Source of the DNA: Rhodoplanes roseus
GTDB lineage: Bacteria; Pseudomonadota; Alphaproteobacteria; Rhizobiales; Xanthobacteraceae
DNA length: 33,989 bases
Assembly: GCF_003258865.1 (NCBI RefSeq)
Contig: NZ_NPEX01000041.1
Coordinates: 1 to 33,989, forward strand
Direction: 5' to 3'
The notes below the pieces were generated by a model. The model did no database searches. It was not told the origin of the DNA and saw only the letters and a program-made list of their open reading frames with translations. Within the stretch, counting starts at the first letter, position 1; every line of letters begins with the position of its first letter. Position numbers and translations under genes: made by a program. This document shows positions 7,059 to 16,249 of this stretch, one piece after another.

Positions 7059-8435
7059 ATGACGCCGCCCACCACCGTTCCGTCTCCCGACGACGAACCG
7101 TCCCGCCGCGTGCGCCTGGACACGCTGGTCCGGCTGCGCTGGATCGCCGTGTTCGGCCAGCTGTCCGCCGTGCTGATCGTCCACGACAGCCTGGCCAGCG
7201 AGGCCCTGTTCTGGATCGCCTTCGGGGTCGTCGCGCTCTACGGCTCGCTCAACGTCTATCTGCTGTGGCGCTTCCACGGCGATTCGCGGCTCGATCCCGA
7301 CGGGGTGGGGCTGCTGCTCGGCGTCGACATCGCCGAGCTCGCGGTCCTGCTGTTTCTCACGGGGGGGCTGCAGAATCCGTTCGCGCTGCTGTTCATAGGG
7401 CCGGTGCTGATCTCGGCCATCATCCTCTCGGCGCGCTTGACGCTGATGCTGGGGATGCTGGCGATCTCGTCGGCGACGCTGCTGATGTTCGTCTATTTCC
7501 CTCTGCCCTGGCCCGGCGAGGGAACGTTCGAGCTGCCCTGGATCTACGTGTTCGGCGTGTGGCTCGCGATCGCGCTGGCGATCGGCTACATCAGCGTCTA
7601 CGCCGGCCAGATCACCGAGGAGGCGCGAAACCTCACCCAGGCGCTCGCCGCGACCGAGCTGGTGCTGGCCCGCGAGCAGCACCTGTCCCAGCTCGACGGT
7701 CTCGCGGCGGCTGCGGCGCACGAGCTCGGCACCCCGCTCGCCACGATCCTCTTGGTCTCCAAGGAGCTCGAACGCGAGCTCGACCCGGCCTCGCCGCTGC
7801 TCGAGGACATCCGGCTGCTGCGCCAGCAGGCCGAGCGCTGCCGCGAGATTCTCGGCAAGCTGTCGGAATTCCCCGAGCCCGGCGAGATGTTCGTGCGGAT
7901 GCCGATCTCGGCTTTGGTCGAGGACGTGGTCGCGCCCCACCGCACCGGCGAGGCGGCGATCGACGTGGTGATGCCGTCCGACGGCGGGCCGGAGCCGATC
8001 GGGGTGCGCAATCCGGCGATCCTGTACGGGCTCGGCAACTTGGTCGAGAACGCCGCCGATTTCGCCCGCGAGCGCGTCGAGGTGGCGGTGTCGTGGAACG
8101 CCGAATCGGTGTGGATCATGATCAGCGACGACGGGCCCGGGTTCCCGCCCGAGATCATGGACCGGCTCGGCAAGCCCTACGTGACCAGTCGTCGCGGCCG
8201 CCGCAAGGGCGAGGATTCGCCGGGGCTCGGCCTCGGATTCTTCATCGCCAAGACGCTGCTCGAACGCTCCGGCGGACGGCTCACCCTGCAGAATCGCAGA
8301 TTTCCGCAGCGCGGCGCCATCGTCCGGATCCAGTGGAACCGGGAGGAGTTCGAGCGGCCGTCCGAGAGCCTGTGGGGCTCGTCCGGCACGCCGGCGGAGG
8401 ACGCGGACGAGCCGGTTTCCGCAACGCGGGCTTGA
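7059..8435 (+). CDS. regB: RegB/PrrB/RegS-type redox sensor histidine kinase
   Basis: This 458-residue membrane kinase senses redox state and phosphorylates RegA. About six N-terminal TM helices occupy residues 25-185. They include the conserved ubiquinone-linked heptad GGLQNPF at 102-108. The H-box AAAAHELGTPLATI carries His221, and the redox-active cysteine is Cys261 in AERCREIL. The His-Cys spacing of 40 residues equals that of the characterised RegB (His225/Cys265). The C-terminal ATPase has an N-box (LGNLVENAADFA), DDGPGFP and GLGLGFFIAK. The ATG has no visible Shine-Dalgarno sequence and sits about 6 bases after a TACGAT box, so leaderless translation is possible. It is in tandem with regA, as with regSR of Bradyrhizobium. 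No senC/prrC lies between them. Confidence 0.95.
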   Translation: MTPPTTVPSPDDEPSRRVRLDTLVRLRWIAVFGQLSAVLIVHDSLASEALFWIAFGVVALYGSLNVYLLWRFHGDSRLDPDGVGLLLGVDIAELAVLLFLTGGLQNPFALLFIGPVLISAIILSARLTLMLGMLAISSATLLMFVYFPLPWPGEGTFELPWIYVFGVWLAIALAIGYISVYAGQITEEARNLTQALAATELVLAREQHLSQLDGLAAAAAHELGTPLATILLVSKELERELDPASPLLEDIRLLRQQAERCREILGKLSEFPEPGEMFVRMPISALVEDVVAPHRTGEAAIDVVMPSDGGPEPIGVRNPAILYGLGNLVENAADFARERVEVAVSWNAESVWIMISDDGPGFPPEIMDRLGKPYVTSRRGRRKGEDSPGLGLGFFIAKTLLERSGGRLTLQNRRFPQRGAIVRIQWNREEFERPSESLWGSSGTPAEDADEPVSATRA

Positions 8436-8548
8436 GACGCGGCCGGCGCGATCATACCTGAAAGTCCGGCCGAGGTGCGACAAACGGTCCGGCGCATTTC
8501 CGCGACGGACCGGGCAGCTTCGTCGTAATGCCCCATGCCGGCGGGTTC

Positions 8549-8574
8549 GGCCGGCCCGGCCGATCCGGCCGGCC
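8549..8574 (+). other. GC-rich hairpin in the regB-regA spacer
   Basis: Two copies of GGCCGGCC (8549-8556 and 8567-8574) can pair across a 10-base CGGCCGATCC loop. This forms an 8-bp all-GC stem ending 21 bases before the regA start and just upstream of its AAGGA ribosome site. There is no T-run, so a structured regA leader or processing site is more likely than a full terminator. Confidence 0.45.
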
Positions 8575-8595
8575 AGAGAGCCAAGGATCAGTGCG

Positions 8596-9168
8596 ATGAT
8601 GGAAGCCACGTCTTCGTCTGCGCCCGCTTCGTCTGCGACCGCGGGCGAACGTTCGTTGCTCATCGTGGAGGACGACAAGTCGTTCCTGCAGCGTCTCGCC
8701 CGCGCCATGGAGTCGCGCGGCTTCACGGTGACGACGGCCGAGACGGTGGCGGACGGGCTGCAGCAGGTCGAGCGGCAGCCGCCGGCCTTCGCCGTGGTCG
8801 ACATGCGGCTCGGCGACGGCAACGGGCTCGACGTCATCTCGGCGCTGAAGAAACGCCGGCCGGACGCCCGCGGCATCGTGCTCACCGGCTACGGCAACAT
8901 CGCCACCGCCGTGACGGCCGTGAAGCTCGGCGCTTTCGACTACATGTCGAAGCCGGCCGACGCCGACGAGGTGGCGGCCGCGCTCCTGGCCGGCGACGGC
9001 CGCAAGCCGGAGCCACCCGAGAACCCGATGTCGGCCGACCGGGTCCGCTGGGAGCACATCCAGCGGGTCTACGAGCTGTGCGGCCGCAACGTCTCGGAGA
9101 CGGCGCGCCGGCTGAACATGCATCGCCGCACGCTGCAGCGCATCCTCGCGAAGCGCGCGCCGAAATAG
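8596..9168 (+). CDS. regA: RegA/PrrA/RegR-type redox response regulator
   Basis: The 190-residue regulator has an N-terminal receiver with the acidic pair in VEDD (24-27), phosphoacceptor Asp69 in AVVDMRLGDGNGLD, Thr97 and Lys119. A proline-rich linker (PEPPENP) follows, then a Fis-type helix-turn-helix (about 164-187, GRNVSETARRLNMHRRTLQR). This architecture and its near-invariant recognition helix are diagnostic of RegA. The family controls respiratory, nitrogen-fixation and photosynthesis genes in response to redox. The start could be 8596 or the adjacent ATG at 8599; AAGGA lies upstream. It is partnered with the upstream kinase across 160 bases. Confidence 0.96.
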   Translation: MMEATSSSAPASSATAGERSLLIVEDDKSFLQRLARAMESRGFTVTTAETVADGLQQVERQPPAFAVVDMRLGDGNGLDVISALKKRRPDARGIVLTGYGNIATAVTAVKLGAFDYMSKPADADEVAAALLAGDGRKPEPPENPMSADRVRWEHIQRVYELCGRNVSETARRLNMHRRTLQRILAKRAPK

Positions 9169-9180
9169 CTTCGGCCACGC

Positions 9181-9244
9181 CGGCGGACTTGCGCCGCCGC
9201 GTGTCCTCGCGTAGCTCCGCTCGCCACCGCCCCCTTTAGGGGCG
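9181..9244 (+). terminator. Two short GC hairpins after regA
   Basis: CGGCGG/CCGCCG (9181-9199, 7-base loop) is followed by CGCCCC/GGGGCG (9228-9244, 5-base loop) in the 93 bases between regA and the MFS gene. Neither has a strong T-run. The first could end the regA transcript. The second sits within 18 bases of the MFS start and could instead limit its translation. Weak evidence. Confidence 0.3.
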
Positions 9245-9261
9245 CGACGAGCGAGGCCGCG

Positions 9262-10560
9262 ATGGCGAAGGACGAGGCGCTCTACCGCAAGATCGCGGTC
9301 CGGCTGATCCCGTTCATGATGGTGCTGTACCTGGTCGCGTTCCTCGACCGGGTGAATGTCAGCTTCGCGGCCCTGACCATGAACGCCGAGCTCGGCCTGT
9401 CGCCCGCCGTCTACGGCTGGGGCGCCGGCGTCTTCTTCCTCGGCTACTTCCTGTTCGAGGTCCCCAGCAATCTGGTGCTGGAGCGTGTCGGCGCCCGGGT
9501 CTGGATCGCCCGGATCATGATCACCTGGGGCCTGGTCTCGGCCGCCATGGCGTTCGTCCAGGGACCGACCAGCTTCTACGCCCTGCGCTTCCTGCTCGGC
9601 GTCGCCGAGGCCGGGTTCCTGCCCGGCATGATCCTCTATCTGACCTACTGGTTCCCGCAGGAGAGACTGGCCCGCTTCGTCGGCCTGTTCATGATGGCCG
9701 TGCCGCTCGCCAGCGCGGTCGGCGCTCCGCTGTCGAGCCTCGTCCTGTCGGCACACGGCTGGCTGGGGCTGAGCGGGTGGCAATGGCTGTTCATCATCGA
9801 GGGGCTGCCGGCGTGTGCACTCGGCCTCCTGGTGCTGGCGTTGCTGCCGGACGGGCCCGACGCGGCCCCATGGCTGAGCCGCGACGAGCGCGCGGCCGTG
9901 GCGGCCCGCCTCGCCGCCGACCGGGCCGGACAGACCCACCGCATTCATGCGGCGCTACGGCCCGCCATGGCCGATCCGCGCGTGTGGCTCCTCGGCCTCG
10001 CCTATTTCGGCATCGTGGTCGGTCTCTATGGAGTCGGCATGTGGCTGCCGCAGCTCGTGCGCGGCCTCGGCTTCTCGATCGCGCAGGTGGGCCTGGTGAC
10101 CGCCGTCCCGTATCTGGCCAGCGCCGCCGCCATGCTGCTGTGGGGCCGGCACAGCGACCGCAAGGGCGAGCGGGTCCTTCATGTCGCGCTCCCCACCATG
10201 GTCAGCGCGGCCGCGCTGTTCGCCGCGGTCGTGCTGCCGCTGGACATCTGGTCGATCATCGCGCTCGGCGTCGCCACCGTCGGCATCTATGCGACGCTCG
10301 GCCCGTTCTGGGGGCTGCCGCCGATCTTCCTCACCCGCACGGCCGCGGCCGGCGGCATCGCCCTGATCAACGCCGTCGGCAATCTCGGCGGCTTCCTGGG
10401 GCCGACCATCGTGGGCTGGAGCCTCGAGCTGACCGGCAGCGTCCATGCCGGCCTGGTGGCCGTCACGGCGTGCCTGGTGCTGTCGGTCGCCGCGGTCGCA
10501 CTGGCGGGCCGCCGGCTGCGCGTGCCGGCCCCGCCGGCGGTCGCCACGGTCCGCTCCTGA
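9262..10560 (+). CDS. MFS transporter, anion:cation symporter (ACS) family
   Basis: This 432-residue, 12-TM importer is of the ACS branch of the major facilitator superfamily (tartrate, phthalate, glucarate and hydroxy-acid permeases). Diagnostic stretches are LVAFLDRVNVSFAAL in helix 1, GYFLFEVPSNLVLERVGAR with the following ARIMITWG, and RFLLGVAEAGFLPGMILYLT in helix 4. The central loop (LLPDGPDAAPWLSRDERAAV) is the usual cytosolic linker. The substrate cannot be told from sequence and no catabolic genes lie next to it. Its stop is 20 bases from the convergent stop of the ECF41 sigma gene. Confidence 0.92.
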   Translation: MAKDEALYRKIAVRLIPFMMVLYLVAFLDRVNVSFAALTMNAELGLSPAVYGWGAGVFFLGYFLFEVPSNLVLERVGARVWIARIMITWGLVSAAMAFVQGPTSFYALRFLLGVAEAGFLPGMILYLTYWFPQERLARFVGLFMMAVPLASAVGAPLSSLVLSAHGWLGLSGWQWLFIIEGLPACALGLLVLALLPDGPDAAPWLSRDERAAVAARLAADRAGQTHRIHAALRPAMADPRVWLLGLAYFGIVVGLYGVGMWLPQLVRGLGFSIAQVGLVTAVPYLASAAAMLLWGRHSDRKGERVLHVALPTMVSAAALFAAVVLPLDIWSIIALGVATVGIYATLGPFWGLPPIFLTRTAAAGGIALINAVGNLGGFLGPTIVGWSLELTGSVHAGLVAVTACLVLSVAAVALAGRRLRVPAPPAVATVRS

Positions 10561-10580
10561 TCTCCGCTCGATGCGTCCGA

Positions 10581-11507
10581 TCACTGCAGGCGGGCGGCGA
10601 GGTGGGCGAGCTTGTCGGGATTGCGCACGAAATAGATGGCCGTGATCTCGGCCCCGACGATCTCGAACGCCATCGTCTGGAGGCTGCCGTCCGACTCCGT
10701 CACGAGCAGGCCCGGCAGGCCGTTGATGGTGGCGGTGCGCTGCGCCGCCAGGACGTCCGGGAACTTGGTCGCCACCCCGGCGAAGAAGCGGGCGATGCGG
10801 TCGCGGCCGACGATCGGGTTGAGCGCGGCGGACTTCTTGCCGCCGCCGTCGCTGTGGAGCACGGCGTCCGCCGCGAGCAGGCGTGCCAGCGCCGCGGTGT
10901 CGGCGCTCTGCACCGCCTGGGCGAAGGCCGCCACGATGGTCGACCCGACCTCCGGCGGCACCGCGAAGCGCGGGCGTGCCGTGCGGACGTGGTTGCGAGC
11001 CCGCGCGGCGAGCTGACGGCAGGCCGCCTCGTTGCGCTCGAGCAGCGTCGCGATCTCCGAAAAGCCGACGTCGAACACGTCGTGCAGCAGGAAGGCGGCG
11101 CGTTCCAGCGGCGACAGCCGCTCCAGCGCCAGCATCAGGCCGACCGAAAGATCGGCGGCGTAGTCGCTCGCGGTCTCGGCCGCGAGCGTGTCGGCGTCGA
11201 GCACCGGCTCGGGCAGCCACGGCCCCACATAGGTCTCGCGCCGGGCCTGCGCCGACCGCAGGCGGTCGAGGCACAGCCGCGTCACGATCCGGGACAGGAA
11301 CGCCTTGGCGTTCTCCACGCCGGCCCGGTCGGTCCGGTGCCAGCGCAGATAGGTGTCCTGCACGGCGTCCTCGGCCTCGGCGACCGAGCCGAGCATGCGA
11401 TAGGCGAGGCCGACGAGATGCCGGCGATGCGCCTCGAAGCTCTCGGCCGCTTCGCTCTCCCGTCGCGGCCCGCCCGCAGGAGCGTCACCGGACCCCGCCT
11501 CGGTCAT
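10581..11507 (-). CDS. ECF41-family RNA polymerase sigma factor (SigJ-like) with C-terminal SnoaL-like domain
   Basis: The 308-residue protein has sigma region 2 (about 23-90, with AEDAVQDTYLRW) and region 4 (about 125-178, LSPLERAAFLLHDVFDVGFSEIA). Group 41 markers follow: the linker motif WLPEP (97-101) and a C-terminal SnoaL-like domain with DGGGK (220-224). In ECF41 factors this attached domain replaces a separate anti-sigma factor and tunes activity. The ATG at 11507 is chosen because the longer frame runs into the AhpD gene. It lies 17 bases downstream of the ahpD-like gene in the same operon. Known ECF41 neighbours are carboxymuconolactone decarboxylase-like, oxidoreductase or epimerase genes, as here. 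A matching promoter lies at 12034-12060. Confidence 0.94.
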   Translation of the reverse strand: MTEAGSGDAPAGGPRRESEAAESFEAHRRHLVGLAYRMLGSVAEAEDAVQDTYLRWHRTDRAGVENAKAFLSRIVTRLCLDRLRSAQARRETYVGPWLPEPVLDADTLAAETASDYAADLSVGLMLALERLSPLERAAFLLHDVFDVGFSEIATLLERNEAACRQLAARARNHVRTARPRFAVPPEVGSTIVAAFAQAVQSADTAALARLLAADAVLHSDGGGKKSAALNPIVGRDRIARFFAGVATKFPDVLAAQRTATINGLPGLLVTESDGSLQTMAFEIVGAEITAIYFVRNPDKLAHLAARLQ

Positions 11508-11524
11508 GTGCCTCTCCGGCGCCG

Positions 11525-11995
11525 TCAGGCCGCCGCCGCGGCGGCTTTGCGGTCCGATGGATGTTGCACTCGGAATCCGATCGCCAGCCGGTTCCACGCA
11601 TTGATCATCCCGATTGCGATCGACAGCGCAATCAGCTCGTCCTCGGAAAAGTGCCGCCGAACCTCCTCGTAGGTCGCATCGGGCGCGTGCGTGTCGGCGA
11701 TCCGGGTCAGCGCTTCGGCCCAGGCGAGGGCGGCGCGCTCGCGCTCGCTGTACAACGCCGATTCCGCCCACGCGTCGAGGAGCAGCAGCCGCGTGTCGGA
11801 TTCGCCACCCTTGCGGGCGTCCTCGGAATGCATGTGCAGGCAGAAGGCGCAGCCGTTGATCTGGGACACCCGCGTCTTCACCAGCTCCAGCAGCCGGTGG
11901 TCGATCGGCGCCTCGGCCACCCAGGCCTCGACCCCCATCATGGCCTCGACGCCGCCGTTCTTGCGGCCCAGCCAGTTGCTCAGACGCTCCTTCAT
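11525..11995 (-). CDS. AhpD-like carboxymuconolactone decarboxylase family protein
   Basis: The 156-residue protein has the alkylhydroperoxidase core motif CAFCLHMH: Cys49, Cys52 and His56. In the family this dithiol site reduces peroxides or disulfides. The wider fold is shared with carboxymuconolactone decarboxylase. The ATG at 11995 has AAGGAG 8 bases upstream, which rules out the longer frame from 12061. It is first in an operon with the ECF41 sigma factor and is the usual ECF41 target gene. Its own physiological substrate is unknown. Confidence 0.93.
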   Translation of the reverse strand: MKERLSNWLGRKNGGVEAMMGVEAWVAEAPIDHRLLELVKTRVSQINGCAFCLHMHSEDARKGGESDTRLLLLDAWAESALYSERERAALAWAEALTRIADTHAPDATYEEVRRHFSEDELIALSIAIGMINAWNRLAIGFRVQHPSDRKAAAAAA

Positions 11996-12033
11996 GTCAG
12001 TCTCCTTCTCGCGAGCGGTGGGTTCGCCGACAA

Positions 12034-12060
12034 GACGAGACAGCCGGCCGGGCTGTGACA
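12034..12060 (-). promoter_or_regulatory. ECF41-dependent promoter of the ahpD-sigma operon
   Basis: On the minus strand TGTCACA (12054-12060) is followed by exactly 16 bases and CGTC (12034-12037). This is the promoter form reported for ECF41 sigma factors (TGTCACA, 16-base spacer, CGTC). The -10 element lies 38 bases upstream of the ahpD-like start, leaving a short leader with a strong ribosome site. It implies that the sigma factor drives its own operon. Confidence 0.82.
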
Positions 12061-12113
12061 CGGGGACGGTGATTTTTTCCCGGCGGGTACATGGCCCCGC
12101 TCTCTCGAACCCT

Positions 12114-12142
12114 CTTGCAGCCCGGAAAATCCCCGCTATATC
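12114..12142 (+). promoter_or_regulatory. Probable htpG promoter, possibly heat-shock sigma-32
   Basis: CTTGCAG (12114-12120) resembles the sigma-32 -35 box CTTGAAA, and CCCCGCTAT (12131-12139) resembles its -10 box CCCCATNT, with a 10-base spacer. The same stretch also offers TTGCAG and TATATC with 16 bases between, a sigma-70-type pair. It lies 35 bases upstream of the htpG start. Confidence 0.5.
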
Positions 12143-12176
12143 CCCGTCGTTTCATCACCTTACCGAGTGGCCCCGC

Positions 12177-14171
12177 ATGAGCACCGACACGCAATCCGAC
12201 GCGCCCGCCGAGTCCCGTCCGGAGGCCGCGGCGGCATCGTCGCCCGAGTTCCGGGCCGAGGTTCATTCCTTCCAGGCCGAGGTGGCCGAGCTGCTGCACC
12301 TGATGGTGCACTCGGTCTATTCGGAGACTGACGTCTTCCTGCGCGAGCTGATCTCCAACGCGTCCGACGCCTGCGACCGGCTGCGCTGGGAGGCGATCGC
12401 CCGTCCCGAGCTCCTGGCCGACGATCCCGGGCTGACGATCCGGCTGCGGCCCGACAGCGCCGCCGGGACGCTGACTGTGTCGGACAACGGCGTCGGCATG
12501 GACCGGCAGGAGCTGGTCGACAATCTCGGCACCATCGCCCGCTCCGGCACGCGCGCCTTCGTCGGCAAGCTCGCCGAGGCGAAGGACGGCAGCGGCCTGA
12601 TCGGCCAGTTCGGCGTCGGCTTCTACGCGGCCTTCATGGTCGCCGACCGCATCGAGGTGACGAGCCGCCGCGCCGGCTCCCCGGAGACGTGGATGTGGCG
12701 CTCCACCGGCGCCAACGGCTTCGAGCTCGAGCCGGCCGACGCGGCGGGTGCCGCCCGCGTCGGCCGCGGCACCGAGATCGTGTTGCATCTGAAGGAGGAT
12801 GCGAAGAAGTATCTCCAGGTGCACGAGATCGAGCGCGTCGTCCACGCCTATTCGGACCACATCCAGTTCCCGATCATACTGGTCGGCGCCGGCGAGACGT
12901 CCACCGGCGAGACAGCCGGCGACGAGGCGGAGAGCGCCGCGACGCCGCGCCAGATCAACACCGCGAGCGCCGTGTGGCAGCGCTCCAAGTCGGAGCTGAA
13001 GCCGGACGACTACACGCAGGCCTACCGCTCGATCTGCGGCGCCTTCGACGAGCCGGCCGTGACGCTGCATTACCGCGCCGAGGGTCGGCAGTCCTATGCG
13101 GTGCTGTTGTTCGTGCCGTCGAGCTCGATGTTCGATCTCTACGATCCGGCCCGCAAGAGCCACCTCAAGCTCTATGTCCGCCGGGTCTACATCACCGACG
13201 ACGCGGTGCTGCTGCCGAGTTGGCTGCGCTTCGTGCGGGGCGTGGTCGACTCGGAGGATCTGCCGCTCAACCTGTCGCGAGAAATGCTGCAGAACAATCC
13301 GCAGGTCGCGGCGATGCGCAAGGCGATCACGGGCAAGGTGCTGTCCGAGCTGGAGTCGGTCGCCACCAAGGACGCCGAGACATTCGCCACGGTGTGGGAG
13401 TCGTTCGGCGCCGTGATCAAGGAGGGGCTCTACGAGGAGCCCGATCGGCGCGAGCAGATTCTCGGGCTCGCGCGGTTCACCTCGACCACCGGGACGGGAC
13501 GCACGCTCGCCCAGTACGTCGCCGATCTCAAGGAGAACCAGACCGAGATTTATTATCTCGCCGGCGACGATCTGGACCGCCTCAAGGCGAACCCGAAGCT
13601 GGAGGCGGCGCGCGCCCGCGGCATCGAGGTGCTGCTGCTGACCGACCCGGTCGACGCGCTGTGGACGTCGCTGCGCATCGACTTCAAGGGCAAGGGCTTC
13701 AAGTCTCTCAGTCAGGGCGAGGTCGATTTCAGCCTGGTGCCGCTCGCCGAGGTCGCCAAGGCCGAGTCCGAGACGCCCGACGACAAGGCGGTCGACGAGG
13801 CCGCCGTGATCGCCGCCGTCAAGCTGGCGCTCGGCGAGCGCGTCTCCGACGTGAAGGCCTCACAGCGGCTCACCGACAGCGCGGCCTGCCTGGTGGCCGG
13901 CGGCTTCGGCCCCGATCGCGAGCTGGAGCGCCTGCTGGCGAAGCAGAATCGCGGCTCCGGCACGAAGCCGATCCTGGAGCTGAACATGCGACACGCGCTG
14001 GTCGGCGCGGTGGCACAGGAGAGCGGCGCGGGGCACGCGGAGGAAGCGGTCGACCTTGCGCTGCTGCTGTTCGAGCAGGCGCAGATCCTCGACGGCGAGT
14101 TGCCGGACGATCCGGCCGCGTTCGCCAGACGCCTCAACCGCCTGGTGACGCGCGGCCTGCCGACGAGCTGA
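12177..14171 (+). CDS. htpG: HSP90-family molecular chaperone HtpG
   Basis: The 664-residue ATP-dependent cytosolic chaperone is slightly longer than the E. coli protein because of an Ala/Pro-rich N-terminal leader of about 25 residues. GHKL ATPase motifs are visible: [14 protein letters not shown] (N-box), DNGVGMD, and [14 protein letters not shown], the nucleotide lid region. The middle domain includes [13 protein letters not shown], with the conserved catalytic Arg. The C-terminal dimerisation domain runs to the end. The ATG at 12177 is preferred; the longer open frame overlaps the divergent ahpD-like gene. It is monocistronic, with a likely heat-shock promoter upstream, and its stop is 20 bases from the convergent hybrid kinase stop. 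Confidence 0.97.
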   Translation: MSTDTQSDAPAESRPEAAAASSPEFRAEVHSFQAEVAELLHLMVHSVYSETDVFLRELISNASDACDRLRWEAIARPELLADDPGLTIRLRPDSAAGTLTVSDNGVGMDRQELVDNLGTIARSGTRAFVGKLAEAKDGSGLIGQFGVGFYAAFMVADRIEVTSRRAGSPETWMWRSTGANGFELEPADAAGAARVGRGTEIVLHLKEDAKKYLQVHEIERVVHAYSDHIQFPIILVGAGETSTGETAGDEAESAATPRQINTASAVWQRSKSELKPDDYTQAYRSICGAFDEPAVTLHYRAEGRQSYAVLLFVPSSSMFDLYDPARKSHLKLYVRRVYITDDAVLLPSWLRFVRGVVDSEDLPLNLSREMLQNNPQVAAMRKAITGKVLSELESVATKDAETFATVWESFGAVIKEGLYEEPDRREQILGLARFTSTTGTGRTLAQYVADLKENQTEIYYLAGDDLDRLKANPKLEAARARGIEVLLLTDPVDALWTSLRIDFKGKGFKSLSQGEVDFSLVPLAEVAKAESETPDDKAVDEAAVIAAVKLALGERVSDVKASQRLTDSAACLVAGGFGPDRELERLLAKQNRGSGTKPILELNMRHALVGAVAQESGAGHAEEAVDLALLLFEQAQILDGELPDDPAAFARRLNRLVTRGLPTS

Positions 14172-14191
14172 TCGCCCGGCCGCGCCGGAGC

Positions 14192-16249
14192 TCATTCGGT
14201 GCCGCGCCGGCGCGGGGGCATCATCGCCTCCTCGGTGGCCTGCGGACGCTGCATCAGTCGTTCGATCGTGGCGGCCAGCTCGGCCTGCTGGAACGGCTTC
14301 GGCAGAAGCGGCAGGTCGGCCATCGCATTGCCGGTCAGGCTCGCATAGCCGGTGGCGAGCAGGATCGGCAGATTCGGGTGACGCGCCCGGATCTCTCGCG
14401 CGAGCTCGGCGCCGTTCATCGCCGGCATCAGATAGTCGGTGATCACCAGGTCCGGGCGCGAGCCGTCGGTGAGCCGGCCGAGGCAGTCCAGCGCTTGCGC
14501 GCCGGACCCCGCCTCGATGACGCAGTGTCCGAGATCGCTGAGCATGCTGGCCGTCGTGGCGCGGACGAGTTGCTCGTCGTCGACCAGCAGGATCGTGACC
14601 GGATCGCCGCGCATCGGCTCGTGTGGCGTCGGGTCGTGGCTGTCCGCTTGCTCGTTCGCCACCGGCAGCCAGATCTCGGCCCTCGTACCGGCGCCGGGCG
14701 TGCTCGACATCAGCAGCGTGCCGCCGGACTGCGCCGCGAGCCCGTGCACCATCGAGAGCCCGAGGCCCGTGCCCTTGCCGATTCCCTTGGTGGAGTAGAA
14801 CGGCTCGATCGCGCGCGCCAGCGTCGCCGGGTCCATCCCGGTGCCCGTGTCGGTGACGCTGACGCGCACGAACTCGCCGTGGCGGAGGCCCGAGTGATGG
14901 CCGGGACCGACCGTCTGCAGGTCGACGGCGATCGTCAGCCGACCGCCGTCCGGCATCGCATCGCGCGAATTGACCGCGAGGTTGAGGATCGCCAGCTCGA
15001 GCTGAGTCGGATCGACCCGCGCGGCGGGGAGCCCGGCCTGCGCCTCGATCGCGAGGCTGATCTGCGGCCCGATCGAGCGGGCCGTGAAGTCCGCCATGCC
15101 GTCGACCAGCTTCGCGACGTCGACCGGCCGCGCCTCCAGCACCTGCCGCCGCGCGAAGGCGAGCAGCCGCTGAACCAGCGTCTTGGCCCGCTCCGCCCCC
15201 TGCAGCGCACTGGCGATGAGCCGCTGCGACCGGTCGTTCTCGGACAGCCGCCGGCGCAGCAGATCGAGATTGCCGAGGATCGGCGTGAGGAGATTGTTGA
15301 AGTCGTGCGCGAAGCCGCCGGTGAGATGCCCGATGGTTTCGAGCTTCTGGGATTCGTGCAGCTTGGCCAGCATCGCCTCGCGCTCGGTGATGGCGGCGAC
15401 CACGCGCTGCTCCAGCGACTCGTTGAGGCGGCGGAGCGTGGCGTCGACCTCGCGCTGAGCCGTGACGTCCGTGTTGGTGCCGAACCAGCGAACGATCCGG
15501 CCGTTCGCGTCGGTGATCGGCCGTGCCCGCGACAGGAACCAGCAGTAACCGCCGTCACGGCCGCGCAGCGGGAAGGTGTCCTCCCACACCGAGCCGCTCT
15601 CGACACAGCGGCGAAACTCGCGCTCGACGCGTTCGAGGTGGTCGGGATGATGGACGCTCCGCCAGCCCCAGCCGCGCATCTCGTCGAAGGTGGTTCCGGT
15701 GTAGTCGAACCAGCGCTTGTTGTACCAGTAGATCGCCCCCGACGCGTCGGCCATCCAGGCGAACTGATCGATGTTGTCGGCGAGTGTCCGGAACTGCTCC
15801 TCGCTCTGCCGCAGCGCCGCCTCGGCCCGCTGGCGTTCGGCTCGCTCTCCCGCTTCGGCGAGCGCGCGGCGCACCACCACGGGCAGCCGCTCGAGCCGCT
15901 GCTTCACGACGTAGTCGGTCGCGCCGTGGCGCATCGCCTCGACGGCGAGCTCCTCGCCGAAGGCGCCGGAGACGAAGATGAACGGCAGGCCCGGCGCGCG
16001 ATCGCGGGCGATCGCCAGCGCCGAGACACCGTCGAAATCGGGAAGCTGATGGTCGGCCAGGACGATGTCGTAGCCGCCCGCGACCAGCGCCTCGGTGAAG
16101 CTGTCGCGCGTCCACACGCGGTCGATCCGGGACGGGAGTCCGCTGGCGCGCAGGAACTCGCGCACCAGTCCGGCATCGAGGGCGTCGTCCTCGAGATGCA
16201 GGATTCTCACGTCCCGGGCCAGGGCGGTATGGTCGGCTTGTCGGTTCAC
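14192..16249 (-). CDS. Hybrid histidine kinase, REC-PAS-HK-REC
   Basis: The 685-residue soluble kinase starts with GTG at 16249, with AGGAG 6 bases upstream. Its GTGA overlaps the stop of the small response regulator. Domains: an N-terminal receiver (about 14-130) with Asp66 in ADHQLPDFDG; PAS (about 150-270, WYNKRWFDYTG); dimerisation/H-box with His315 in GGFAHDFNNLL; ATPase with NLAVNSRDAM, DTGTGMD, PFYSTK and GTGLGLS; and a C-terminal receiver (about 552-665) with Asp605 and Lys651. No membrane segment is seen. In receiver 1 the usual lysine is not obvious in the short VVKQRLERL end, though VVK (Lys116) may serve. It sits third in the bacteriophytochrome operon, so it is probably a second-tier relay that takes phosphate from, or passes it to, the small regulator. 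Confidence 0.94.
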   Translation of the reverse strand: MNRQADHTALARDVRILHLEDDALDAGLVREFLRASGLPSRIDRVWTRDSFTEALVAGGYDIVLADHQLPDFDGVSALAIARDRAPGLPFIFVSGAFGEELAVEAMRHGATDYVVKQRLERLPVVVRRALAEAGERAERQRAEAALRQSEEQFRTLADNIDQFAWMADASGAIYWYNKRWFDYTGTTFDEMRGWGWRSVHHPDHLERVEREFRRCVESGSVWEDTFPLRGRDGGYCWFLSRARPITDANGRIVRWFGTNTDVTAQREVDATLRRLNESLEQRVVAAITEREAMLAKLHESQKLETIGHLTGGFAHDFNNLLTPILGNLDLLRRRLSENDRSQRLIASALQGAERAKTLVQRLLAFARRQVLEARPVDVAKLVDGMADFTARSIGPQISLAIEAQAGLPAARVDPTQLELAILNLAVNSRDAMPDGGRLTIAVDLQTVGPGHHSGLRHGEFVRVSVTDTGTGMDPATLARAIEPFYSTKGIGKGTGLGLSMVHGLAAQSGGTLLMSSTPGAGTRAEIWLPVANEQADSHDPTPHEPMRGDPVTILLVDDEQLVRATTASMLSDLGHCVIEAGSGAQALDCLGRLTDGSRPDLVITDYLMPAMNGAELAREIRARHPNLPILLATGYASLTGNAMADLPLLPKPFQQAELAATIERLMQRPQATEEAMMPPRRRGTE

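Noticed and set aside
8480-8515. Possible RegR box upstream of regA (GGCGCATTTCCGCGAC region)
   Set aside because: It matches the published degenerate box only partly, with mismatches at several fixed positions, so it is not reliable.
6702-8885. A 727-codon minus-strand open frame over regB/regA
   Set aside because: It is antisense to two well-recognised genes and has a repetitive Arg/His/Asp/Gln composition typical of antisense frames in GC-rich DNA.
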